Made by a program: the position numbers and the translations under genes. A DNA stretch of 64,000 bases from Lingula anatina (taxonomy: Eukaryota; Brachiopoda; Lingulata; Lingulida; Lingulidae): the NCBI RefSeq assembly GCF_001039355.2, contig NW_019775969.1, positions 162,500-226,499 of the forward strand. The letters are read 5' to 3'. A model generated the notes under the pieces. The model searched no databases, had not been told where the DNA came from, and worked only from the letters and a program-made list of their open reading frames with translations. Shown here piece by piece: positions 14,601-26,864 of the stretch. Each line of letters starts with the position of its first letter. The first letter of the stretch is position 1.

Positions 14601-17600
14601 ACTCGTCTAAGTGCATTATGCTCGGTGTTCGATGGGGAGTGTCCTGGCGGTACCTTGCACCCTGATGTTCATATTTTATAAGCAACATTGTGTACCTCCT
14701 TTGATAAGTATACTTTGATTAGTATAATATTATTTAACGGGCGTCGCAGAGTCATTGCTAAAACTAGCATACAATAGAACTTGGCGGTAGTTATTCTTAA
14801 TATGCACCCGGTTATGTATTCATCTTTAGCGTTTATCGATCTGTTTCATAATTTCATTGAAGAGGTGGCGTGCGATCCGGGTTCAAAGTTTCTAATAGCA
14901 TATACCCGTAGCATGCGAACTACCAGTAGCCGCATGTAAGGAACGTTGTCCCCAAAGGCAAAATTGATTTGTGGCTTTATTAACAACAACTGATTATTAA
15001 TTTTATTTATCTGCTCGAAGGTATTTTACTTTGTATAGGTGAGCGAGCACCCCCCCTTTACCGGTATCCTCTCCCCCCACCCCCTTCCCCACCGAAGAAA
15101 GACCTTGGATCCTGTTGTTAGTGTTGTAGTGAAATGGCAGGGGTGGGGGAGCGAGTACAACGTTTATTTGATAGAAACTAGGACCCCATTCCCAGAGATT
15201 AGATCGATCCAACTAGATCGACCTAACTCCCTGGGGGTTCACGCTAAATAGCTGTCAGCCGAGCGGGCACGAAAGTTAATTACCCCCTTACAGCTTGTAG
15301 TAGGCGGGACGGACATTTAAGCCGGATTATCTGACAGTAATCTAGTGAGACTCCCCACGGGGATAGATCGATCTAAAATCTATGGGAATGCGCCCTAGGA
15401 CCCACTAAATAAGTGGTTGTTAAGTGGGTCCTATATAGAAACAAAAATATTTTGCACATTTCAACTCGAAACACATTTAATTAAAATGTGATTCACAAAA
15501 ACAGTAAAACCTCTTCATTGCTTTTAAGTGGGACACGGATGGCTAATCAGTAAATTAAAAGTAAACGCGTTTTTCTTCGGGCTTAAAAGAGAACAAATTT
15601 TCTATGGGAAGTTGATGACAACATATCACTTTACGGCCCGTTTATTAAGGGGATGTCATACTGTAATACCTGATGCACATCATGAAGTCATGACACAAAT
15701 TACACACAGCAATCTTTCAAATTGCTATGAACAAAAATAAAGCAATAAACCGGTTTATTTTACCACAGTTCCAACTCGAGTGAAAACATTTGACACGACC
15801 AAGGTGTGAAACGTGTAGATGCAATAGTGACATAATAGTGTGTCACCATGTGCGATATCCAACCATCACAAAAGGGCAATGGCCCATACGATAACCAATC
15901 TAAATTGGCATAATAATACGTCCGCTTCCTAAAATATATATTGGACAACCTTGCCAAAATAGTGCATTGAGCACCGAGCCATAAGTACCATGTAAACTGT
16001 TCGTTGCTTCTGCCATCCCGTGTTTCACGCTCAATATAGTGGTACCTTCAGTTTAACTTTATTTCTCGTTTACATTTACTTTGTTACAGAGAAAGCTGTA
16101 ATTAGGACAATAATACAAAATTATAGTTTCAAACCAGGAGGAAAATGAGACTCTTTTTGAGAGTTACTTAACTGTATATGCAACTCTTTTCAATTACGGA
16201 TTTGATCATTTTTAGAAAAGATTCCGCGCCTCATTTAAGATAAGCCATGCAACATGGCAGATACACATGTACGTTGTAGTTTGATATAACCATGATGCAG
16301 AGACTCTCTTGAGCCAATTTAGTTAAAAGTGTACAATTCCGCCGCTTCAAAAATCTCCTTTTCATATATACTGGGTAAACATTAAATTTGACATTTTAGA
16401 AAAAAGTGACAAGTGAAGCACACTGCATGCTCTAGAAGCACTGGAGTTGTAGTAGCTACTGACCGTATCTGAAGATTGTTAATATCGTATAAATCAAAGT
16501 GTCTAATTAAAAAACTTTTAAAACATATTTTCGTAAAAACTCTTTATGTGTATGTATTTAAAACCCCATATTTGCATACAGTGTCTCGATTGGCAAAATA
16601 GTAAAAGATTACAATCGAAAGGTATAATCGCCAAAACAGAGCAATTATCCACTGCATAATTTCAATACCGTATAAAATGATCATTATTACGAGTGCGTGT
16701 CAAGTGTGTTCAAAACCACGCGAGGGGTCCTGGTTACACGACCTCAAGTGAAGAAACTAACCAACACTAATTCTTGTATCGTTATGCACGGTGAAATGGT
16801 AATAATTTACACCTTGATACATGCATGCATGCGGTCTTCTTGTTATATATTTGTCACCGCGTTTTATTTCTCCACAAGTACTTGTACGTGTGCAAATCGA
16901 AAAGCAGTGTCCCACACTGAGATGCCGCTTATGATTAAGTGACTATACCAAGCCCCACAGATGTTAACTGATGTCCAGCCCCTCTGCTATCAGGGGGCAT
17001 CTAATATAGTAGGCCTATACAAAATTAAAGCATAGGCGATACAATAAATTTATAACAGACTACTAGCATAGCAGACACTGTTGTCAGAGTGTACCCCCCA
17101 TCCAAATCTTGGCACACCTATCGTCGATCGTGGGTCATGTAAGTGTACATTACACGATGTAAAATGTACGTTCGTAACACACTCGGTAACTTTATCCGCT
17201 ATCATATATCTATTTCCTTTTTTCGTGAAAATAAGCATCCATTTGTAATATAATACATGTATAAAGATGAGGTCCATAGAAGGCGGTATACTGCATTAAT
17301 GGTCGTGGCATCATTTGACTGGATAATACTTTCTTTATAGCTTAGATGAAACATTCCAGTACTGTGATGTTGATCAACGATGCGAAGTTTTGCCGTGTTT
17401 CGAGCGTCCCGTAAACAGACCATTGTGCCCAGACTTTTCACTTAATCTTAAAAATGGATTTTTATTTTTAAAAAAGAAAGGTACATATTAAAATCATAAC
17501 GTGCTGCTTTTTTGTTCTTCACGCTTTGAAAAAAAAAAACGCACAAGAAATACGACTTTATTGAAGAGAGAAAAAATGGTAGCAGATAGAAGTATTCCTC

Positions 17601-18578
17601 AACATTTATCTTTGGCATTATCGATAACGTGTTTACAATTGACCATTTATCACCATACCTTATAACTAGGGTTTAAGATCAAGATCTGAAAGCTGTAAGG
17701 GGGTAATTAACTATGGTGCACGCTCGGCTGACTACAATTTAGCGTGAACCCCCATGGAGTTAGGTCGATCTAAACCTGAATATCTGGATCGATCTAAATC
17801 TCTGGGAATACACCCTTAGTTAACAAAAAGCTAAGAATTTGTCCCATAAACAACTACTTTCTTTCACTATAGTCTGAGCACGTGAAACTGGTGAAAAAAA
17901 CACGGGCAACTTATAACGAAACATAGACCCCATTCCCATAAACAACATCAGTCTACGTAGATCGGTCCAATTCTGCGGGGACTCTCACTGAGTGCAATTA
18001 GCTTAACTGAATGACACGCCTTCTCTTGTTACCAACGTACTCGTATAATTACCAGGTTTTTTTTTTTTTTTGTATTCTACTCAATGCCAGGGGGAACTGT
18101 GGTAATATCTACATCTTACTGCATTCAGCGAGAGTCCGCGCAGAGCTGGATCGATGTACGTAGACCTATGGTGTCTATGGAAACGGGGTCGAAGTGAAAC
18201 ATGAGTAGAGAAGAATTCATTCAATTTACCATCCAACTTATATCTGTTGGCTTCACAGGTTTATACAGACACAGCATGCGGACGACGTAACTTTTGGCTT
18301 ACGGTACGATAGATCTCAATCAAAATAACATCTAGGACAAAATGACGCCATAGGTCTGCCGGAGGTCTCTCATCTTCTTTGTCATCTTACAGGATTAGAA
18401 TCCACATTGATATGGTGACTCGACACTACCGAATGAATTAAATCAAATCAAACTAAATTACATTAAATTCATATGTCGCTGCCCGTACCTTTTTGTTATC
18501 AGCGTCAAACCCAGGGTTGTCGTAGCCGTCTTTATTGCCCTCTTCTGTCACCAGTTTCGATGTTTTTTGAGGTGCCAT
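2763..18578 (-). CDS. SLC4-family sodium-coupled bicarbonate transporter (NBC/NDCBE-like), complete, 20 coding exons
   Basis: Membrane transporter moving bicarbonate/carbonate, probably coupled to Na+, for pH and CO2 handling. Coding exons, 5' to 3' on the minus strand: 18489-18578, 13177-13216, 11985-12147, 11608-11768, 11164-11337, 10393-10634, 9772-10023, 9289-9435, 8744-8895, 8370-8544, 7638-7771, 6882-7452, 6373-6486, 5799-5957, 5282-5460, 4727-4799, 4519-4587, 4005-4181, 3512-3619, 2763-2912. All have GT-AG borders; phases join without error to 3330 bases, 1109 residues plus TGA. The start has a strong context (CACCATGG). Residues about 45-430 form the cytoplasmic band-3 domain ([23 protein letters not shown]). 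The membrane domain begins near 490 ([21 protein letters not shown]). A large extracellular loop in exon 12 has four cysteines and several N-glycosylation sequons. KLKK spans exons 14-15, resembling the DIDS motif. [13 protein letters not shown] and a Lys/Glu-rich tail resemble NBCn/NDCBE proteins. The exact paralogue and ion coupling are inferred. Confidence 0.95.
3192..3236. repeat. AGTTAC-type microsatellite
   Basis: A short run of the hexamer CAGTTA with slightly diverged units follows a poly-A tract in the last intron of the SLC4 gene. Confidence 0.8.
3242..3465 (+). repeat. dispersed repeat R1 (about 220 bp), copy in last SLC4 intron
   Basis: The sequence from GAAATATGTG to ATCCCTTTA is repeated, with moderate divergence, at 48321-48537 and 54089-54318. 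Shared landmarks are CCACGTGRCCTCCATAGATG, the palindrome around CTCTTAAGAG, a poly-A tract, CAGGGACTAA, GGTAAGTATGGGAAAA and CAAAATGAACAGTTGTTATC. No coding capacity is visible. It is probably a short non-autonomous transposable element; its class is not determined. Confidence 0.75.
6143..6372. repeat. 26-bp minisatellite, nine units, abutting the exon 13 splice donor of SLC4
   Basis: Nine near-identical 26-base units (TGGAAACACAATTGGATATT followed by ACTGAG) start at 6143, 6169, 6195, 6221, 6247, 6273, 6299, 6325 and 6351. The last unit runs straight into the coding exon 6373-6486. On the minus strand each unit carries CTCAGTAATATCC, a near copy of the real donor AAG/GTAATATCC. Variation is limited to a few positions (AATTGG, AACTGG, AAATGG), which suggests recent expansion. 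Confidence 0.95.
8322..8364. repeat. (GA)n microsatellite next to SLC4 exon 10 donor
   Basis: About 21 GA dinucleotides. On the minus (coding) strand this is a (CT)n tract starting only a few bases inside the intron after the GTATTT donor at 8369. Confidence 0.95.
11365..11405. repeat. (GA)n microsatellite in SLC4 intron 4
   Basis: A pure GA run of about 20 units lies upstream (minus-strand sense) of the exon 11164-11337 acceptor. Confidence 0.95.
11556..11600. repeat. (ATT)n microsatellite next to SLC4 exon 4 donor
   Basis: About 15 ATT units end seven bases from the exon 11608-11768 border; in transcript sense the intron reads GTATGTA followed by AAT repeats. Confidence 0.95.
12525..12547. 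repeat. perfect 10-bp inverted repeat
   Basis: ACCAGGGAAT, the three bases ATA, then ATTCCCTGGT form a perfect hairpin in SLC4 intron 2. Function unknown. Confidence 0.7.
15182..15395. mobile_element. foldback (palindromic) MITE, copy A
   Basis: Almost the whole element folds on itself. The left end GACCCCATTCCCAGAGATT pairs with the right end AATCTATGGGAATG, AGATCGATC occurs in both arms, and the inner arms carry CTCCCTGGGGGTTC and GACTCCCCACGGGG. It lies in SLC4 intron 1. CTAGGACCC occurs at both borders (15178-15186 and 15395-15403), a possible 9-bp target duplication. No protein is encoded. Confidence 0.8.
17692..17818. mobile_element. foldback MITE, half copy C
   Basis: One arm of the same family: GCTGTAAGGGGGTAATTA at the apex, then CGCTCGGCTGAC, TTTAGCGTGAACCCCC, GGAGTTAGGTCGATCTA and an outer end CTCTGGGAATACACCC. 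The other arm is missing. In SLC4 intron 1. Confidence 0.7.
17926..18190. mobile_element. foldback MITE, copy D (diverged subfamily)
   Basis: GACCCCATTCCCATA at the left end pairs with CTATGGAAACGGGGTC at the right end. ACGTAGATCGGTCC pairs with GGATCGATGTACGTAGAC, and CTCTCACTGAGTGCAAT pairs with ATTCAGCGAGAG. The apex contains a poly-T tract at about 18058-18070. In SLC4 intron 1. Confidence 0.75.
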
Positions 18579-19387
18579 GGTGCTTCAAAAGCAAAAGAGA
18601 AATGAAAATTAACATATGAAAATTACTCTACACAAAAATGTATTTCATACATCATTTCTCCCGTGTTATATATATAATGACCAACGTCATTTTTGTGCAA
18701 TGGGTGTCCTAATTGTAAATATTTGACACACACATTTGTAACGGTGGAATAAGCTCATAATTCCCAATTTATATCTGATTTGTAGAGGTGTGAGAGTGAA
18801 TTACTTTTTATAAGTTAGGTTTTTGTTGTTATCTTTAATCGAACGTAATTGTTTGGGGTCTTATTACTGAAGCTGGAACAGTCAAGTCTAATAGGCAGGG
18901 CGTGAGCAATCTCTAGTTTGTTCTAGGGTCATTTGAAATTACAATTACACTGAATTAAACAGTAAATTCAACAAAGACTTGCTCGATTTACATCTATGGG
19001 AAAAGATAGTGGTTCGCCAAAATGAACATAAACGCAGTTACAAAGCGAACTGTGTGATTTCATCCCTATGAACGTAACAATTTGTCAACCTTGATAGAGT
19101 TTCGTCATCTCGGGGATTTTTTTGGAAACGATTGATATCATTTTATTTCATTGTATTGTGAAGTTCTTTTTTATTCGCTTCACCTAACAGCCTACCCGTT
19201 CTTCTTATATTCAAAGGGGCATTCCATCACATAGGCTGTACTGGGGAAAACATCCGTCAATACCTTCTTCATATACTACTATTACTACTACTACTACTAT
19301 TACATTATAAAATAGCTAATATGGTAAGTTTTTGTCCCACTAATATGCGTTTTTTTTCTCTTAATAAATACGAGTTAAAATCATGTT

Positions 19388-19398
<11 letters not shown>

Positions 19399-19424
<26 letters not shown>
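19399..19424. repeat. (TG)n microsatellite
   Basis: About 13 TG units following a short TA run. Confidence 0.9.
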
Positions 19425-21534
19425 AGGCCTATACTCTGAAGAGAGCAAACAAACAGCGAGTTCTTCTCAGCCTGTCAAAGGAAGCCCAGAATTCCACCAA
19501 GGTAGAAACCCAATGGATTTCTTTTAAATATTTGTGGGTCTTAAAAGTTTGTTACACCACTGGGATACGAAATGTTGAAGAAGCTTACATGTTTTGTGAC
19601 CCTTACAGCCTATTTTGTCCCGTGCGTTATATGAGCGTCACAGTTAGCGATTCGACTTGTCAAGTTGTGCGTTATGTTTACGGCATAAAGGAGCGAGTAA
19701 GCGGAATTGGCCAACATTTTTATATTAAGGTACTGTCACACCTAGCGTATAACGCTAACAGAAACATTTGAGAAAAATTGCCCATACGCAGACAAACGTT
19801 AGACTTACGTCGTATACGTCTCAGGTAGATCTACAGAGAAAGACGTTGTGGTATGTTCCCATACCCAGAGGGAGATAAAATATTTTGAGCATGTTCAAAA
19901 ACATTACGTTTCATACGCTGCTTGCATTTTTATTTAAAAACGCTGGAAACAGGGTGATTCCATACGCTTAAAGCTGTGATAGATGTCACATATACGATAC
20001 ACGTACTATATACGGAGATGCCATTTCATTTTATGTACGTACTTGTTCAAATCAAAATAACTAAAAACGAATAATTATAATCTTCCTTTTGTTGTCAGTG
20101 TGCTGGAACCAAAAAGGGTCTTGACCCCACATATTTTGCGGGTTAGCAGTTCAAATGTTTAAGAATAATTCAGCGAAAAAAAAAACGTGAATGAAAGATC
20201 ATCGATGTGAACGAGGATCTAGTCCACAGCTGGAATTAGACGTCGGTCAAAATAAATAATATATTATATAAAGAAATAGTTTCACTGAAGACCGTATGCT
20301 ACTGGGTAATTCAAGCCACTTTAAGCGAAACTTACTTTTTTATCTTGAACAGAAGGATCTCTAAACGCCATCAATATACAATTTTGTCTACTTTGCCCCT
20401 GAAAAGGGTGGTTTCATTTATTGTTTAAAAATACTAAAAAAAAAACCTCAATAGCTTAGTTTCCCATAAATTACACAATACACATTTTGTAAGCAGCCTT
20501 AGCTTTAAAACATCATATAAAATACTTCACATGCGCCCACTAATGGCGAAGTGCTGATAATAATGCCTAATATTGCCGATAATGCGTTGACACTTGCCCA
20601 AAATTGCTTGTGCCGCAAGGAACACCAACCAATTGACGAGAATCCTTTCGGATCTGAGGAAGAGGAACTCGTGGTGAAGCTTTAACTTTAACTCAATCTC
20701 AGATGCGTCGTCCAATCGCTACTGATGACAAGGATGATCCAGCAGTGAATGTTTACACTACTTTTCCGACACTGGCTTCTATACCTGTATCAGTAGGACA
20801 TTCATTTCAGTCTTCAATCAATCACAATGACAGAATAAAACGGAGGGCCGCTTCGCTATAAAAAAAGGACTTATATAGGGAAGTATAGATAGAATTCACC
20901 TAACAATGCGACCTGGCACAGGGCCAAAATCTGCCGTGCCTGGACGGACCTGCTGACTCATACCATGGAGAAAAGTTTTCCATTAACAAATGCATCAGTC
21001 CAGTTTCTGAACAAAACTGTCCTAATTTTTACGTGAGGAAGAAGATAAGAGCGTGTAATTTAGAACTGCCTGCCATAACACGTGGACGTTCTTCTTGGCC
21101 AATGCTTCCAAGGCCAATTTTTCTTTTCGACTGTGACCAGTGACAATTTTCCCTCATACAATAGGTGCCCACATTTACTGCAGTTCCTTATTTGTATGGA
21201 GCCAAGGAATCTCACGCTCCACGTCTTATATTAAAGGATGAGAGTTTTGGTCCTTCAAAATAAGTAATAAAGACAAGGATGGACAGATTATATATATAAA
21301 ATATATAAAGATTATATAGCTCTCAACCCTTTTCCTTTGCTGAATATTGTTATAGCTATATGCGATTGTTGGATAATAAATGTTTCCTGTTGACAATTTA
21401 CACATTTTTATTATTCAGGTCTTGGAAACAGACTGCCAAATGAAATAGCGTATTATAGATAAACAGAAAAAAGTTGATGCCTCTAATCTATAAAATACCA
21501 TAATTTTTATTTTGAAAAGGAAAATGAAATTATC

Positions 21535-21536
21535 AA

Positions 21537-21595
<59 letters not shown>

Positions 21596-21597
21596 AA
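21535..21597. repeat. (TAAA)n microsatellite
   Basis: About 15 uninterrupted TAAA units, lying roughly 70 bases left of foldback MITE copy B. Confidence 0.95.
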
Positions 21598-21668
21598 TTA
21601 AATGTATGATTATCACTGTAAGCGACCATTTTACCGACAGCTCAGTTTAGGTATTAGGGTTTGTCTTA

Positions 21669-21894
21669 GGGTGCTTTCCCAGAGATTTAGATCGATCTAA
21701 AGATTAAGTTTTAGATCGACCTAACTCCCTGGGGGTTCAGGCTAAATTGCAGTCAGCCGAACGGACACGATAGTTAATTACCCCCTTACAGCTTTTAGTA
21801 GGCGGGACAGACGCTTAAGCCGGCCAAGCCGACAGTAATCTAGTGAGACTCCCCACAGGGATAGATCGATCTAAAAATCTATGGAAATGGGGTG
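21669..21894. mobile_element. foldback MITE, copy B
   Basis: Closely similar to copy A: CTTTCCCAGAGATTTAGATC at the left pairs with TAGATCGATCTAAAAATC and ATGGAAATGGGGTG at the right. Both arms carry the CTCCCTGGGGGTTC / GACTCCCCACAGGG block, and the apex holds GTTAATTACCCCCTTACAGC. No coding capacity. Confidence 0.8.
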
Positions 21895-24800
21895 TTAGTT
21901 TAATATTCTCTTTGTGAACAGCAAAAATTTATCTAAATTATGTCACACTTCAAAAAGCTATTGCCTTAATTTTCATCAATATAAGCAAAAAAAAAGAAGT
22001 GATACAATAAATCCATTCCTAATATCCGTCTCGCAACTGCACCTACTTTTTTATTGCGCCCGTGCGTTCTTATTACGCAATGACCCGTGGTCACTCACTG
22101 GTCACTCAGCGATCACTCAGTGGTCAGTTTAGACAACCACTAGTCAGTAGAAAGCAGTTCTCCTCGCTTGCACACCTGGATGGCGAATAAAGTCACGACA
22201 CATTCACGTTCTTTTTATACTGATCCAGGGCTGGGCAATTGGCTTAAGTATGAAACGCGAATTTTACAAACCGCGGTCCTGTTAACAGTAGTTAATAAAG
22301 CCGAAATTTCTTGTGGAATTGTTTTGTTTGTAATAATGCGAGAATAATTGCAGATAGGTATCTTCCATATACTGAGATTATCATCTAATCCCTCCGGGTG
22401 TCTTCATACGTAATTTTCATTTGCAAATATGGTGACTGTAAGATCATCAATCCGAGCATTAGACCGTTTTCCAAAAGCTTAAATTGGTTAATGTGTCTAC
22501 ACTAGTCTAGAATCCCTTAGCCCGCACAAATTAAACCAATAAGACCACCAAATAACATGTTGACATAGTATCACCCGTCAATTATCTCATTTTTCTTAAG
22601 TATGATAAAACAAAAACAAAACAAAAACAAAACAAACAAACAAATAAAAAACAAAAGTAAGATAAAATACTATATTGCTTGTGTCCGTTTTTCATTTCTC
22701 TTACTTTTTGTTTTCTCCCTTGCGTTCTATCCAGGCGGTGACCCGTGGCACGTGGTCACTTTGGACGACCAGAAGCCAGTTAGGACAGGTTTCCTCGCGT
22801 GCGCGTCTGACTGCTGAGAGAAGTCACGAGACAAATAAGTTCATTTTATAGGATAGTCATACTGGTCCCCAACTAGTGAAGCATTTTACAAAGATTTTAT
22901 AATCTGTGTCGTAAACAAGTCATGATAATGGTGAAATTCCTTAGCAGAATAGCGGTGATAAAATGAAAGAAGAATGGCAGATGAGTCAACTGTACGGGCT
23001 GAGATCAGCATCTGTGTCAAATGGATGGAAGCTTGTTTAATACTAGGCCTATTGCCTGAATGCCTCGACCACTCCCACCTTTTCGTTTTGTTCGAAAACA
23101 GTTTTACGCTATATAGTGATGAAAATTTAAAGAAATTCCCATGGCGCTCAAGCTCTTTACGTTTCTCGCAGCTATACCTTAAAGAATTACGGTATTAATA
23201 TATTACTATACTGAACTCAATATTATTGCAATAGATTTTTCCCGATTGGTGTGTAGATAAGTAGGCGCAACAGTTAAAATGTGACGAAATGGCCAAGTGA
23301 CCATCGGGCAGTTATAATATCGGTCTGAAGCCTGCTGCTGTAACAATTATTTTCAGTGATATATGTTAATGGAAAGTATTGGCTCACTCCTTAATCTCCC
23401 CCCCCCCCCACCTCCCGTCCTCGTCCCCATCCAGTCCAGAGAAAATTTACTCTCCTTATAAAAGTTTATCTCCTTAAATCAGTTGTTAAAAAAAACAATT
23501 GTAACGACATACCAAATATATGTCATTAAGTTCACAATCCTGCCTTTTATATAAATCGTTTTCTTTTTTTTTTTTCAAATCTGAATCCAAATCTTTGATG
23601 ACTTGCAAAGATTTCGTGCTGACTTACCAAAAAGCACACCTGCTAGACGAGAAGAAGGGCCTAATCTAAGGCACAGCTTTTACATTAATGATACACGGGT
23701 GATGCGTAAAAAGTAATGAAAAAGAAGTGTTGCATTTTAAGTTAACCCATGTAAATGTGTCTGAAGTACGTATGTAAATGAGATATCATTGGGTCGTAAC
23801 AGGTAAACATCCTGTGACAATTTTAGCTATTTCGGCTACCTCGGATTTACCAAGACACGTGTAGAGATTAGTTGATGGCCATTTGCGTTTAACATAGCAC
23901 GACCTTAAGTCCCCGTAAGAATAGATGACATAAAAAGTTATAAAATCCGAATTTAAAGAAAAAAATCTCATCTTCTTTCCATTCTATTCTAACATTAGTA
24001 CGAGGAGATTTCAATACAGTGTTCCGCGTGGGATTCTTGTGGAATCCCAACTATCGTGTTATCCGGTGAATTATATGAACGTTGCTCATCTGGGTATATT
24101 GCAATCAAGCTTCGGCCTGAAGTTATGTAAAAGAGGGTTAATTGTAACGCCCCTTTTCATCGAAATCTGCAGTGGGAACGCTGCATGGAGAGTGCTTTTC
24201 GCTGTAGAGCTCGACGCTCACAGAAAAGATTTCTGACAGATTTATTTTGACAGCGATCAAGATGTTAAAATGTCAAACTCATGCATTTATATAAGAAAGC
24301 CATTTCTCCATATATTTGCATTAGTTGAGCATATCATATTTCCCGACTAGCGGCGACGTTGGTGAAAGGTAAAAAAAGTCTCTTGTTAAGGGTCGTTGTG
24401 CATATTTATAACCAAAGAGCAGTAGCCATGACGACAGCAAAAGTGACGAATGGATTTTAAATGGGTATTGAGTTCAGGCAATGTTGTCAGATTCGGGTGA
24501 CATTTCTTATAAAACTTATGCAAACATTCTTCCAATACACCTGTGTAGGATTACGCATGGACCTTTTTTATAAGATACTCTTTTTGTTGTCAATTTTCAG
24601 CCAATTTTATTTATTGATACATTTTATAGACATCTACTTTAAAGCGATGAGGAAATACCCTAGGTTCTAGATTCCGGTACTGCCAGCTCGATCTTGATTT
24701 TATATATGACCCATAAAGCGACTCCACCACAAGGTATATTTAGCAAGCTAGCTTTTACGTTGCTCTGACACTCAGGGTATGAGGAAAAGACTGTATAAAT

Positions 24801-25740
24801 AATTTGGCTGTGAACCTTTGAGGCCAATAGCGCGTACTGACCGGTTACGGTCATTATCCGCCCTGACGTCCTTTCTATATAAAGAGGACATGGCAATTCG
24901 CTCCGCGAAATTAGGTTTATTTCGAGGTACAAATTAAGTTGTAGCTCCTTCTTTCTCTCCTGTTCCCTAGTGATTAAGATTCTATGGTTTGTATGAAGTG
25001 ATATTAAACTTAGCAACATATGTCTTTGTTGTAAACTTAGAGGACATGGCAAGGTTATGAAAATGCTCATGTAGGGAAATATGAAGACAAACCGAGTGGA
25101 CAGATTATTTAGGCATTTTAGCGTTATCTTAATTTCATTATAAAATTTGTTCTTTTCAATAGTGGAGCCGTAGGCCTTTGCACTTCATTCATAGAAAGAA
25201 ACGTTAAACCTCTTCACGAAAGATCTGATCCCATCAATTGTCTTTTTTATGTGTGTTGTTTATGCCCAAACACAACAGGTATCATTAGCATAAACGTCTT
25301 ATGTTTTTTAAGTTGGTTTCGTGATTCCCCTGAGTGTCACCGTTGTCGCAGTTATTTGGTTTGATTTTCATATATTCACCAAAGGGGTCCACAGGAAAAA
25401 ATATGCTGATTGATTAAACTCCATGTCATTTTTTTTTTGCTGCTTTACTTCCGAAGGTATAATTTCATAGAATGCGCTGATGTATCCAGGTTATACAGTT
25501 GGGCATTTTTTTTTTTCTGAAAATCATATCCAACCATGGTCTTTTAGTCCCGTACAAAATGTGCTTGGCTATAACAGATCATTTATACACTAGGAATGAA
25601 AATGTCCTACGTTTGTCACGGCTCATTTTTCGCAAAAATTACAAAATCATAAAATCATGCTTAACAAAAATAAAGTAAAAAATGCTTTGTTCTAGCATAT
25701 TGACCAGGTTTAGGTGTCGCATCGTGTGATCAGAGGTCAC

Positions 25741-25760
25741 TGACGTCAGGGATTATAAAA
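25741..25760 (+). promoter_or_regulatory. candidate core promoter: CRE plus TATA box (copy 1)
   Basis: A full palindromic CRE (TGACGTCA, 25741-25748) is followed six bases later by TATAAAA (25754-25760) and then a GGGCGTGG KLF-type box. The arrangement is kept in the second copy. No coding frame of note starts downstream, so if active it may drive a non-coding transcript. Motif-based only. Confidence 0.35.
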
Positions 25761-26819
25761 GTGGGCGTGGTCGAGAAAAATTTCCCGTAACATTTGATAG
25801 TAATGAAGATTAACGTGTTTTGAAAGAGACCTATATATTAATCAAACCAGATAATGCAGTTCCCCCGTGTAAATAAGTCCCTCGTGTCCAGATAATTTGT
25901 TTTTACCTTGTTCCACGATGTTGCTCTCTTTAATGTCAAAGAAAAAACACGGGCAATATTACACATCAGGTACATGTACGCTTCCGTTAAAAACACGGGT
26001 GTTAGGTATCGTAAGCCTTGCCCCCTGTCAAGTTGGATGGTTGTCATGCACGACCGGTCCCCCTATCAAGGCATTATGTGTCAACAATTAAGCCGTGCTT
26101 GAGCGAGTCCCAGTGTGTATCTTTTTATATTCCGCAGGGACTCTATCGACCTGTAACATTAAGGGCAGGGGTTTGCTCCCTACAAGCTCTGCCGACTTGC
26201 ATAACAGGAAAATAGTGAGAACAAAGAGTCAAGATTGTTCCCTTCACGTTTTTATCTCTCTCTGTTAAATTGCAGTATATGTATGGCGATTTGTACTGTA
26301 CAGATTTCATTCCGTCCTAGCGGCTGACAACTTGTTAACTGTGTAAATTAAATTGTCAATTCAAATGTTAATAAAAAGCATTATACTGTATCCCAGAGAT
26401 TTATGTAAATGCTAGTTATACGGATGTTTAAAAAGTTTTTGTTCAAATATAGTGCTCAGAGAGAGTTAAGAATTTTCATAATATTGATAATAAATTATTG
26501 AGCACTCAATGATATATACATGCACCATACATTTGTCGTTCCCTATACTACGGTTAATATTATTATATGTACAAGTAAAAAGACATGATCTGGTACCAGC
26601 TTCTACAGGTTGAGATGGTTGATTTTTGTACATTTTATTGAATGCACATGTTCTTCTTCTTCTTATTATTATTAGAAATGAATAGTATAAAAACATAAAA
26701 GATAGAGATGACACTATATGTACATGTAGAACTTCTTGAATGCATGAGTTTGACGGCTGGTGCGTCATTTTGATTTTATTGTCTGTAATTTATATCTACT
26801 GTAGATGAATTAATTATTC

Positions 26820-26821
<2 letters not shown>

Positions 26822-26862
<41 letters not shown>
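26822..26862. repeat. (TG)n microsatellite
   Basis: About 20 TG units, inside the part of copy 1 that is absent from copy 2. Confidence 0.95.

Positions 26863-26864
<2 letters not shown>

Larger units (their letters stand above)
18579..23487. other. gene-free region upstream of SLC4
   Basis: This covers the presumed SLC4 promoter and 5' UTR (right of 18578 in plus coordinates) and further spacer. I see no open frame with recognisable domains on either strand. It contains TG and TAAA microsatellites, a foldback MITE (21669-21894) and a 12-base C run at 23398-23409. No promoter element could be assigned with confidence. Confidence 0.6.

Noticed and set aside
14865-14895. GGGTTCAAAG stretch resembling a tRNA T-arm
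   Set aside because: No matching acceptor, D-arm or anticodon arm can be folded around it.
24660-25070. 136-codon minus-strand open frame in segment-1 copy 1
   Set aside because: The second copy breaks the frame with a deletion and stops, the composition is not coding-like, and no family motif is visible.
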